Positions 1 through 9,165 of a stretch of 17,887 bases of DNA are shown piece after piece (position 1 is the stretch's first letter; each line of letters opens with the position of its first letter). The notes below the pieces were generated by a model. The model ran no database searches, was not told the origin of the DNA, and was given only the letters and a program-made list of their open reading frames with translations. Both the position numbers and the translations under genes were made by a program. Source of the stretch: Streptosporangiaceae bacterium (GTDB taxonomy: Bacteria; Actinomycetota; Actinomycetes; Streptosporangiales; Streptosporangiaceae); NCBI GenBank assembly GCA_030040475.1, contig JASHTQ010000146.1, positions 1 to 17,887 on the forward strand, in the 5' to 3' direction.

Positions 1-1065
1 ATCAACGCCGAGCACCTGGCCATGCGGGACGCCTGCGGCCTGGTCGACCTGTCCGCGTTCGCCGTCCTGGAGATATCCGGGCCAGGCGCGCTCGAGGCGG
101 TGCAGACGCTGTCGGTGGCGCAGCTCAACGTCCCGGTCGGCCGGGTCGTGTACACCTCCTGGCTGGACTCCAGCGGCGGGTTCCGCGCCGACCTGACCGT
201 CATGCGGCTGGGCACCGACCGGTTCCGGGTGGTGACCGGCGGCGCGACCGGGATGTCGGACGCGGCGTGGATCGCCAGGCACCTGCCGCCGGGCGCGTTC
301 CTCGCCGATCTCACCTCGGCCTGGACCACGATCGGGCTGTGGGGGCCGCGGGCGCGCGACGTGCTGGCCGCGGTGACGGCCGACGACGTCTCGCACGCCG
401 GGTTCGCGTTCGGCACCTGCCGGGAGATCGAGGTCGACGGGATCGTGGTGCTCGCCTCCCGGATCTCCTACGTCGGCGAGCTCGGCTGGGAGCTGCACGT
501 GCCGATCGAGCAGGGCCTGCGCTTGTGGGACACGCTGTGGCAGGCGGGCCAGCCGTTGGGTCTGGTCCCGGTCGGGATCGGCGTGTACGGCACCACCGGG
601 CGGCTGGAGAAGGGGTACCGGGCGTTCGGGGCGGAGCTGACCCCGGACTACACGCTGGTCGAGGCGGGCATGACCCGGCCGAAGGTGAAGGAGCAGCCGT
701 TCGTCGGCAAGGACGCTTACCTGCGGCAGCGGGCCGAGCAGCCGTGCGCGGTGCTGTGCACGCTGACCGTGGACTCGCATGCGTCGGCCGACGGCCCGCT
801 GCGGTACATGCTCGGCGGCGAGCCGATCCTGACGCCTGCGGGCGAGCGCCTGGTGGACGCCAAGGGGCGGCCGTCGTACGTGACGAGCGCGGGCTCGGGT
901 CCCTCGGTGGGCAGGCACCTGCTGATGGCCTACCTGCCCGCCTCGTATGCGGTAGAGGGCACGTCACTGCTCGTGGAGTACATGGGCGAGGCCTATCCGG
1001 TCACGGTCGCGGTGGCCGGGTCGACCCCGCTGTTCGACCCGCAGAACGAGCGGATCAGGAGCTAG
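1..1065 (+). CDS. GcvT-type folate-binding domain protein, 5'-truncated (probable dimethylglycine/sarcosine oxidoreductase C-terminal part)
   Basis: The reading frame is open from base 1, so the gene starts before the window. The visible 354 residues form an aminomethyltransferase (GcvT) fold. The beginning reads AEHLAMRDACGLVDLSAF, followed by EISGPGA and PVGRVVYTSWL, the pattern of the tetrahydrofolate-binding half of dimethylglycine oxidase and sarcosine dehydrogenase. The middle has LEKGYRAFGAELTPDYT and the C-terminal barrel ends TPLFDPQNERIRS. Family members transfer a one-carbon unit released by oxidative N-demethylation to tetrahydrofolate in the cytoplasm. The stop is TAG, with only 5 bases before etfB, so the three genes are probably one operon and electrons probably pass to the ETF. 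Whether an FAD domain is fused upstream or is a separate gene cannot be seen here. A stand-alone GcvT-like or DmdA-like protein is the alternative. The family is well supported; the substrate is inferred. Confidence 0.85.
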   Translation: MNAEHLAMRDACGLVDLSAFAVLEISGPGALEAVQTLSVAQLNVPVGRVVYTSWLDSSGGFRADLTVMRLGTDRFRVVTGGATGMSDAAWIARHLPPGAFLADLTSAWTTIGLWGPRARDVLAAVTADDVSHAGFAFGTCREIEVDGIVVLASRISYVGELGWELHVPIEQGLRLWDTLWQAGQPLGLVPVGIGVYGTTGRLEKGYRAFGAELTPDYTLVEAGMTRPKVKEQPFVGKDAYLRQRAEQPCAVLCTLTVDSHASADGPLRYMLGGEPILTPAGERLVDAKGRPSYVTSAGSGPSVGRHLLMAYLPASYAVEGTSLLVEYMGEAYPVTVAVAGSTPLFDPQNERIRS

Positions 1066-1070
1066 CGGTC

Positions 1071-1853
1071 ATGGAGATCCTGGTCTGCGTCAAGCGGGTT
1101 CCCACCGTCGGCGGCAAGATCGCGCTGACCGCCGACGGGCAGGACATCGACACCCGGATGTCCGGGTTCTCGATCAGCCCGCACGAGGAGTGCGCGGTAG
1201 AAGAGGCGGTGCGGCTCACCGAGCGGCTCGGCGGCACGGTCACGGTGCTGACCCTGGGTCCCGAGGTGGCGATCGAGCAGCTCAGGGACGCCCTCGCGCT
1301 CGGCGCCGGCCGGGCGGTGCTGCTGGAGACCGACGGCACGGAGTTCGGCCCGATCGCGACCGCGGCGGCGATCGCGGCCGAGGTCCGCGCGCATCCCTAC
1401 GACCTGGTGCTGCTCGGCAACGAGGCGGCCGACACCGGCGACTACCAGGTCGGCGTCCGGCTGGCGCACGAGCTCGGCTGGCCGGTCGCCACCGGGATCA
1501 AGAACCTGTCGGTGTCCGACCCTGGCTCCGACGCCGGCGACGGCCCGGTGATGGTGGCTGTGGCCCGGCGGGAGTACCGCGGCGTCGAGGAGGCCTACTC
1601 GCTGCCGCTGCCGGCCGTGATCACCGTCAAGGAGGGCATCAACCTGCCCCGCTACCCGTCCCTGCCCGGCCGCCTGCGGGCCAAGCGCGCGGCGGTCGAG
1701 CGGTCCTCGCCCGCCTTCGTCGCGGAGGGCCTGCGCAAGCAGGCGCTGCGGGTGCCCGAGTCGGCCAGGCACCAGGCCACCGTGCTCGGCCACGGCGTCG
1801 ACGCGGTGCCCGGCCTGGTCCGCGTGCTCGACGAGATGGGGATCCTGTCATGA
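1071..1853 (+). CDS. etfB: Electron transfer flavoprotein beta subunit
   Basis: The 260-residue product has the usual ETF-beta length and layout. It starts MEILVCVKRVPTVGGKIAL, has the SPHEECAVEEAVRL segment (about 35-50) and the nucleotide-binding stretch LLGNEAADTGDYQVG (about 117-131). The ETF-beta signature region REYRGVEEAYSLPLPAVITV lies near 167-186. ETF-beta pairs with ETF-alpha to carry electrons from flavin dehydrogenases to the respiratory chain; beta binds AMP and helps hold FAD. The ATG at 1071 follows AGGAG at 1057-1061 by nine bases and lies 5 bases after the preceding TAG. The GcvT-type partner suggests that a dimethylglycine- or sarcosine-type dehydrogenase is the donor. Sequence identification is secure; the partner is inferred from context. 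Confidence 0.95.
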   Translation: MEILVCVKRVPTVGGKIALTADGQDIDTRMSGFSISPHEECAVEEAVRLTERLGGTVTVLTLGPEVAIEQLRDALALGAGRAVLLETDGTEFGPIATAAAIAAEVRAHPYDLVLLGNEAADTGDYQVGVRLAHELGWPVATGIKNLSVSDPGSDAGDGPVMVAVARREYRGVEEAYSLPLPAVITVKEGINLPRYPSLPGRLRAKRAAVERSSPAFVAEGLRKQALRVPESARHQATVLGHGVDAVPGLVRVLDEMGILS

Positions 1854-1905
1854 CGCCTCACCAGCACCAGACCCGTACTCCATTCCCGCGCCGCGGCGGC
1901 CAGGG

Positions 1906-1963
1906 AGGTAGTCGGTGTTACACCGCATACCGCCTTCGGTACGCGGTGCCACACCCACTACCT
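1906..1963. repeat. Long imperfect hairpin between etfB and etfA
   Basis: A 27-bp stem (1906-1932 with 1937-1963) closes on a four-base loop CCTT; 23 of 27 positions pair. The mismatches are at 1913, 1919, 1920 and 1927. Read as RNA from the minus strand, two of the four mismatches become G-U pairs, so the structure is stronger in that direction. The left arm contains the small palindrome GGTGTTACACC (1914-1924). It could be a REP- or MITE-like palindromic element, an attenuator or processing signal that unbalances etfB and etfA, or an operator. There is no T-tract after it, so it is not a classical intrinsic terminator. The pairing was counted base by base; the role is unknown. Confidence 0.8.
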
Positions 1964-1978
1964 GCATCGGCAGGGATG

Positions 1979-2005
1979 CCCTCGCGTGGCGGGTCCGCGC
2001 GAGGG
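1979..2005 (+). promoter_or_regulatory. Perfect 8-bp hairpin just before the etfA ribosome-binding site
   Basis: CCCTCGCG (1979-1986) pairs perfectly with CGCGAGGG (1998-2005) across an 11-base loop. The stem ends two bases before the etfA Shine-Dalgarno GGGAGG (2008-2013). A stem this close to the ribosome site could modulate initiation of etfA. Chance pairing in GC-rich DNA is also possible. Confidence 0.45.
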
Positions 2006-2019
2006 GTGGGAGGTGCGTC

Positions 2020-3006
2020 ATGAGCGTGCTGTGCCTGGTGGAGCTTGACGGGAGCGAGGCCGCGGACGCCTCGCTGCGGGCGGTGACGCTGGGGCGGACG
2101 TTCGGCGAGTCGCCGGGTCCGTCACCGGCGGACAGTTCTGTCCGGACAGTCGTGTTCGCGGACTCGGCCCGGGTGCCGCTGGCCACGCTGGCCGACTACG
2201 GCGTCAGCGACGTCTACGTGATCGAGCCGGGCACGCTGGACGGGTATGCACCGCAGGCCTGGGGGCGGGTGCTTGCCGGGCTTGCCGCGGAGACCGGCGC
2301 CGGCGCGGTGCTCGCGGCCGGCACCGACCGCGGCAACGAGGTGCTCGCCCACGCCGGCGCGATCATGGGCCTGCCGATGGCCGCGAACTGCACGCTGGTC
2401 ACCCCCGACGGCGGCCGCACGCACCGGATCGTCAGGCACCGCTGGGCCGGGCTGCTGCTCGAGGACGCGGTCATGGAGGCTCCGGTCGCGCTGTTCACCG
2501 TCGCCACCGAGGCCGTGGCGGCCGTTCCCGCGGAGTCGCCGGCAGCCATCCAGCTGCACGTGCACAAGGCGGAACTCGCCGAGGCCGACCTCGTCGTGCG
2601 GGCCACCGAGTCGGCGGGGCGGGCCGGCGGCGTGTCGCTGGCTACCGCGCGGGTCGTGGTCGGCGGCGGCCGCGGCGTCGGCGGGCCGGACGGGTTCGCC
2701 GCGCTCGAGGAGCTCGCCGACCTGCTCGGCGGGGTGGTCGGCGTGTCAAGGGTGGTCACCTCGGAGGGCTGGCGCCCGCACAAGCAGCAGGTCGGGCAGA
2801 CCGGCACCAAGATCACCCCGGAGCTCTACCTGGCCTGCGGCATCAGCGGCGCGATCCAGCACATCGCGGGCTGCGCGGGTGCCAAGCACATCATCGCGAT
2901 CAACACCGACCCGGGCGCGCCCATCCTCGCCCACGCCGACTACGCGGTCGTCGGCGACCTGCACCAGGTCATCCCCGCGCTTGTCGCCGCCCTCCGGGCT
3001 CGCTGA
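2020..3006 (+). CDS. etfA: Electron transfer flavoprotein alpha subunit
   Basis: The 328-residue product begins MSVLCLVELDGSEAADASL. An N-terminal ETF alpha/beta-type domain spans roughly 1-190. The C-terminal FAD-binding domain carries VVVGGGRGVGG (about 213-223), GWRPHKQQVGQTG, and the ETF-alpha FAD signature LYLACGISGAIQH at 269-281, followed by HIIAINTDPGAPI. With EtfB it forms the FAD-carrying heterodimer that passes electrons from flavin dehydrogenases to ETF:quinone oxidoreductase. The ATG at 2020 follows GGGAGG (2008-2013) by six bases. It lies 166 bases after etfB, an unusually wide gap that holds two hairpins. The last 38 bases overlap the convergent cyclase-like gene. Identification is secure. 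Confidence 0.95.
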   Translation: MSVLCLVELDGSEAADASLRAVTLGRTFGESPGPSPADSSVRTVVFADSARVPLATLADYGVSDVYVIEPGTLDGYAPQAWGRVLAGLAAETGAGAVLAAGTDRGNEVLAHAGAIMGLPMAANCTLVTPDGGRTHRIVRHRWAGLLLEDAVMEAPVALFTVATEAVAAVPAESPAAIQLHVHKAELAEADLVVRATESAGRAGGVSLATARVVVGGGRGVGGPDGFAALEELADLLGGVVGVSRVVTSEGWRPHKQQVGQTGTKITPELYLACGISGAIQHIAGCAGAKHIIAINTDPGAPILAHADYAVVGDLHQVIPALVAALRAR

Positions 3007-3760
3007 CCGTGGTCAGCGGCGGACGGTCGGCGGGCCGAGCCGGGCCGTGGCCGTTCAGCGCGGGGAGGGGCAGCGGCGCGATCGGCAGCAGCAGACCCCC
3101 GGGCCTGCGGATCGTGGCCGGGCGGCCCGCGGAGGCGGGGACCGGGACGTGCACCCGGCCGCGGCGCAGCCGGTCGCCGACCCTGACCCGGACGGACGGC
3201 CCGTAGCCGCCCGCCGCGACGTAGCCGTGCCTGACCACCGCGGCAAAGATCTCCTCGGAGACCACGAGTACCAGCGGCGAGGGGGCCGCCTCCCGCAGCG
3301 CCCGCTTGACCGCCGGCGCGTTCACCAGCCGGAAGGCCACGTCGAGATCGTCGCCGTAGAAGCCCCTGGCGTCCTCGTGGACCTCGCCGGCGTGCACCAC
3401 CGCCCGCATCCGCAGCTCAAGCTCCGGCCTGGCGGCCGCGGCGTTGTGCTCGGCGAGCAGCCCGGCCAGCACCGGTATCAGCCGCCCGAGCAGTGCCGCC
3501 TTCGGCACGTCGTCGTGCGGCCTGATCAGGATCAGCGCGCCGTCGCCGCGGTCGGCAAGCTCCTCCAGGTGGCCCGGGCCGATACCCGCGGCCAGGAACG
3601 CCCGGTCGAGCAGTTCGTACATGACCCGCCGCAGCTCGCCCTTCACCACGTTGCTGCGCTTGGTTGATCCCTCCAGGTCAACCACGACGATGCAGCGGTA
3701 GACCGGATCGGCGAACGGCTGCGCGCCTATCGCGCGCACCGCCGCGAGGTGACCGCTCAT
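2969..3760 (-). CDS. Class III nucleotidyl-cyclase-like domain protein
   Basis: This 263-residue protein contains one cyclase homology domain (about 22-180) and a Pro/Arg-rich C-terminal tail. VVVDLEGST (Asp28) and DRGDGALIL (Asp73) supply the two metal-binding aspartates of class III adenylate/guanylate cyclases. LRMRAVVHAGEV and GDDLDVAFRLVNA (about 136-148) match the rest of the fold. Two usual catalytic residues differ: the transition-state Asn is Asp140 (Arg144 is kept), and Ala69 sits where the substrate-selecting Lys is expected. It may therefore make an unusual product, or only bind nucleotide. There is no signal peptide or membrane segment. AGGGA lies 3 bases before the ATG. It is divergent from the STAND ATPase at 4003, suggesting joint work, and its 3' end overlaps etfA. 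The fold is likely; the activity is unknown. Confidence 0.75.
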   Translation of the reverse strand: MSGHLAAVRAIGAQPFADPVYRCIVVVDLEGSTKRSNVVKGELRRVMYELLDRAFLAAGIGPGHLEELADRGDGALILIRPHDDVPKAALLGRLIPVLAGLLAEHNAAAARPELELRMRAVVHAGEVHEDARGFYGDDLDVAFRLVNAPAVKRALREAAPSPLVLVVSEEIFAAVVRHGYVAAGGYGPSVRVRVGDRLRRGRVHVPVPASAGRPATIRRPGGLLLPIAPLPLPALNGHGPARPADRPPLTTVSEPGGRRQARG

Positions 3761-3819
3761 CGTCCCTGCCTTCCGGATCGGCCCTGCTTTTCTCCATGAT
3801 GAGCGCCGGACGCGCCTTA

Positions 3820-3833
3820 TTACCCGTGGGTAA
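3820..3833. promoter_or_regulatory. Near-palindrome in the cyclase/STAND divergent region (candidate operator)
   Basis: TTACCC-GT-GGGTAA is a perfect 6+6 inverted repeat with a two-base centre. It lies 59 bases upstream of the cyclase-like start and 169 upstream of the STAND start, in an AT-richer patch of the 242-base intergenic region. It is placed to control the leftward promoter. The regulator is unknown; the STAND protein's own HTH is one possibility. Confidence 0.4.
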
Positions 3834-3939
3834 ACAAGCCTTGACTGGCATGGACGCCTTTGGATCGGCGCCGGCGTCGTGGACGGACCCGTCCGCGTGG
3901 GCAGGCGGTCGCCGGGCGGTGCCGGATAGCTGTGGTTGT

Positions 3940-3973
3940 GTACAGTTATGGACAGGCTTGGACGTCGCTGTAC
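3940..3973. promoter_or_regulatory. Spaced inverted repeat upstream of the STAND gene
   Basis: GTACAG (3940-3945) and CTGTAC (3968-3973) form a 6-bp inverted repeat separated by 22 bases, 29 bases before the GTG start. TACAGT at 3941-3946 is a passable -10 element, but no good -35 is seen at the right distance. This is a weak operator/promoter candidate. Confidence 0.2.
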
Positions 3974-4002
3974 TCGTGGGGCGGGGGAGGGAGGGCCGGA
4001 CG

Positions 4003-6972
4003 GTGACGACGATCAGACGCAGTCCCACCCCGCCCGGGCCGATCACCGAGCTCTTCGACCGGCTCGACCAGCTGCACCTGGCCGCCGGACGCCCCTCGAT
4101 GCGCGAGATCGCCACCCGGGTCGGCCGCGGCCGGATCAGCTCGTCGACCGTGCACAACGTGTTCCGCAACTCCCGGGTGCCGCGCTGGAGCTTCCTGGAC
4201 GAGATCGTGACGGCGCTGCACGGTGACAGCGCGGCGTTCCTCGTCCTGTGGCAGGCCGCCACGCAGGCGGAGAGCAGGGCAGAGCCGCCGCAGGTGCCCG
4301 AGGTCGGCCCGCCCGGTATCCCGGCGCGCGGCCCGAGCCGTCCGCCGTCCGCCGCTCCCGTTCCCCGCCGGCGAATCTGGTCGGCCGAGATCCCGCCGCC
4401 CAATCCGCTGTTCACCGGCCGGGAGGCAGAGCTGAAGGCGCTGCGCACCAACCTCCTTCGCCGTGACAGGCCGAATCCGGCGGCGCAGGTTATCTCTGGT
4501 CCCGGCGGAGTGGGCAAGACCGAGATCGCCGCGGAGTACCTGCACCGGCATCGGGACGACTACGAGATCATCTGGTGGATCCGGGCCGAGCACCATGATC
4601 GCGTCGGGGACGCGCTCATCCGCCTGGGCCAGCGGCTGGAGTTGCGGCCCGCGGCCTCGGCAGGCGGCCGGGCGGGGGCCGTCGCGGCCGTGCTCGATGT
4701 GCTCGGATCCGGTGTCTGGCCGAGCTGGCTGCTGGTGTACGACAACGCGACCCAGCCGCTCGAACTGCATCGGTACCTGCCGCGCTTGTCGGCGGGCGGC
4801 CACGTCATCATCACCTCGCGTGTGCAGTACTGGCCCGGCTACATGGGAGCGGACGGCGTCGAGGTCTCGGTCTTCGGTCAGCAGGAGGCCATCGAGTTCC
4901 TCCGCCGCAGGGTTCCTGCCCTCGCCGCAGACGACGGCGGCCAAGACGACGAACGGCGCAGCCGGGAGGCCGAGCGGCTGGCCGCTGCGCTCGACCTGCT
5001 GCCGATCGCGGTCGAGCAGGCCGCGGCATACCTTGGGGAGACCGGCCAGGACGTGGCGGACTACCTCACCCTGCTCGGTCAGCACGCAAGCCGGTTCGGC
5101 GCTCAGCTGCCGGATCTGCCTGCCGCGGTCTCGGGCAGCTGGGCCATGTCCGCCGCGCTGCTGACGAGCGATGCCGCGGACCTGGCCAGCCTCTGCGCGT
5201 TCTTCTCCCCGGAGCCGATCGCGACCGAGTTGCTCTGCGGACACGCCGGCGCCGTCGGCGATCCGCCCGGGCTGGCTGAGTTCCTGGGGTCCGCCAGCCG
5301 GTTCCGCGCGGCGGTCGGCCAGCTGCACCGGCTGTCGCTGGTCAAGGTCGACGGAGCCCGGGACCAGATCCGGATGCCCCGGGCCGTCCAGGCCATCATC
5401 AGGGGCCAGCTCCGGCAGAACGCGCCCGATGCGTTCCAGGCGTACCAGGCGGCCGTGGACACCCTGCTCGCCGAATCCAACCCAGGCGATCCGGATCGGC
5501 CGGGCAGCGAGATCGCGTATGACCTGTCCTGGCCGCATATCGAGTCAGAGCGGAACTTCCTGTACACGACCAACTCGGCCCTCCGCCGCCTCATCATCGA
5601 CCAGGTACGGCGGCTCCACCTGGGCGGCGGACAGGTCGAGGCGGTGCAATTCGGGCAGGATGCGCTGAAGGTGTGGCGGGAGCGACTCGGCGCCGATGAC
5701 CTGCACGTGCTGATGCTGGCGGTCGAGGTGACGGTCGCGATGCGGGTGCTCGGGTCGGCCGCGGAGGCGCGCGAGTTGTCCAGGGAGACGCTCCGCCTGC
5801 TGACCGAGCGCTACGGGGCGGACCACGAGATAACCCTGCTATGCGCCAGCCTGCAGGGCACCGATCTGCGGGCCAGGGCTCAATTCGGCGAGGCACTTGA
5901 GCTTGATCTGGGCCTGCTGCCGAGGTTCGAGCGCGTGTACGGTCCGGACCACGAGCGGACGCTGGGCGTCCTGGCCGGCCTGGCCTCCGACTACCGGCGC
6001 CTTGGCCGGCTGCGGGAGGCTCTGCAGACCGAGCAGCGGATCTGTGCCGACCGGCGGCGCGTGCTGGGCGAGGACGTCCCGATCACCTTGATCTCTCAGA
6101 GCGTGATGGCGTTCGACCTGCGCAGCCTCGGCCGTTACACCGAATCACTGAACATCGCGCGTGCCGTGGTCAGGACGTTCGCCACCCAGGTCGGCCCGGG
6201 GAACCCCGATTACCTCAACGCGCGGATGGGGCTGGCCGCTGCGCTGCGTAAGGCCGGCCATTATTGGGACGCGCTGCGGGAGAGCGAAGACGTGGCGCAG
6301 CGGAGCCGGGAATACCTCGGAGCCGATCACATCCACACGCTGCGCGCGGCCCTCAACCTGGTCAACGATCGGCGTGCGGTCGGCGATCTCGCCGCCGCGC
6401 TCGAGCTGGCCAGGGAAATCCGGGATCGATATCCCCAGGCGGGCTTTCCCGTCGACTTCGGCTACGCGGCGCTGGTGAGCCTCGCCTCCGTGCTGCGTGC
6501 CAGCGGTCGACCGGAGGAAGCGCGCAGGTACGACCTGCAGGCCAGGGAGGGACTCATCGACAGCTACGGCGATGCACATCCGCTTACCCTGCTGGCTGGC
6601 CTTAACTACGCCTCCGATCTAGCCGCGTGCGGCGACTTGGCGGCGGCGATCCGGCTCGGCAGGGACACGCTGGCCAGATGCAGGACCGCTCTCGGTGAGG
6701 ACCATCCGGACACCCTGATAGCGGCTTCCAACCTGGCCCTCGACGAAGCCGCGGCGGGAAACCAGGTGCGGGCGGACCGGCTGCTCGCCGACGCGCTGCG
6801 CCGGTACGCGCAGACGCTGACCGCCGAGCACCCCGAGGCCGTGGCGGCCGCCCGGCGGGTCCGGCTGACCGCCGAGATCGAACCCCTCCCGACCAGGACA
6901 CGCGGGCGCGGGGCGGTTTCCCGCGGGCGCCTGACAGCGCGTGGCGGGCCGGGCGAGACTGGTTCGGTGTGA
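4003..6972 (+). CDS. STAND-type regulator: HTH + NB-ARC ATPase + TPR repeats
   Basis: The product has 989 residues. Residues about 30-75 form a small HTH-like domain (RPSMREIATRV, SSSTVHNVFRNSRVPRWSF). A Pro/Arg-rich linker follows. The NB-ARC core starts at LFTGREAEL (about 136), with Walker A GPGGVGKTE (166-174), Walker B WLLVYDN (242-248), sensor HVIITSR (267-273) and a GLPL-like motif DLLPIAVEQ (331-339). From about 560 to 960 run roughly nine kinesin-light-chain-type TPR units marked by phrases such as YGADHEITL, YGPDHERTL and LGEDHPDTL. Such STAND ATPases act as signal-gated switches in regulation or immunity: TPRs sense or bind a partner, and ATP drives oligomerisation. The GTG at 4003 is chosen because GGGAGGGAGG lies 8 bases upstream; in-frame extensions lack a ribosome site. 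It is divergent from the cyclase-like gene, the likely partner. No protease, TIR or nuclease effector is fused. Confidence 0.88.
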   Translation: MTTIRRSPTPPGPITELFDRLDQLHLAAGRPSMREIATRVGRGRISSSTVHNVFRNSRVPRWSFLDEIVTALHGDSAAFLVLWQAATQAESRAEPPQVPEVGPPGIPARGPSRPPSAAPVPRRRIWSAEIPPPNPLFTGREAELKALRTNLLRRDRPNPAAQVISGPGGVGKTEIAAEYLHRHRDDYEIIWWIRAEHHDRVGDALIRLGQRLELRPAASAGGRAGAVAAVLDVLGSGVWPSWLLVYDNATQPLELHRYLPRLSAGGHVIITSRVQYWPGYMGADGVEVSVFGQQEAIEFLRRRVPALAADDGGQDDERRSREAERLAAALDLLPIAVEQAAAYLGETGQDVADYLTLLGQHASRFGAQLPDLPAAVSGSWAMSAALLTSDAADLASLCAFFSPEPIATELLCGHAGAVGDPPGLAEFLGSASRFRAAVGQLHRLSLVKVDGARDQIRMPRAVQAIIRGQLRQNAPDAFQAYQAAVDTLLAESNPGDPDRPGSEIAYDLSWPHIESERNFLYTTNSALRRLIIDQVRRLHLGGGQVEAVQFGQDALKVWRERLGADDLHVLMLAVEVTVAMRVLGSAAEARELSRETLRLLTERYGADHEITLLCASLQGTDLRARAQFGEALELDLGLLPRFERVYGPDHERTLGVLAGLASDYRRLGRLREALQTEQRICADRRRVLGEDVPITLISQSVMAFDLRSLGRYTESLNIARAVVRTFATQVGPGNPDYLNARMGLAAALRKAGHYWDALRESEDVAQRSREYLGADHIHTLRAALNLVNDRRAVGDLAAALELAREIRDRYPQAGFPVDFGYAALVSLASVLRASGRPEEARRYDLQAREGLIDSYGDAHPLTLLAGLNYASDLAACGDLAAAIRLGRDTLARCRTALGEDHPDTLIAASNLALDEAAAGNQVRADRLLADALRRYAQTLTAEHPEAVAAARRVRLTAEIEPLPTRTRGRGAVSRGRLTARGGPGETGSV

Positions 6973-7020
6973 GCGGGGTTGGCGTGGGAAGGTGGGTCAT
7001 GGTCGGAGCTGGAGTTCAGC

Positions 7021-7026
7021 AGGAGG
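7021..7026 (+). promoter_or_regulatory. Ribosome-binding site deciding the glgX start
   Basis: AGGAGG lies 12 bases before the TTG at 7039. Starting there gives a product beginning [20 protein letters not shown], close to the usual GlgX N-terminus. An earlier in-frame TTG at 6979 would add 20 residues with no family match and no good ribosome site. Confidence 0.55.
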
Positions 7027-7038
7027 GACGGGAAACAT

Positions 7039-9157
<2,119 letters not shown>

Positions 9158-9165
<8 letters not shown>

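Noticed and set aside
3841..3869. TTGACT as the -35 box of a STAND promoter
   Set aside because: No acceptable -10 hexamer occurs 16-18 bases downstream, and the start codon is over 150 bases away.
4003..6972. Assigning the STAND protein to the FxSxx-COOH radical-SAM peptide system (FxsT)
   Set aside because: Some FxsT proteins are NB-ARC/TPR proteins, but no FxsA-like short peptide ending in FxSxx or radical SAM gene is visible nearby, so the specific name is not supported.
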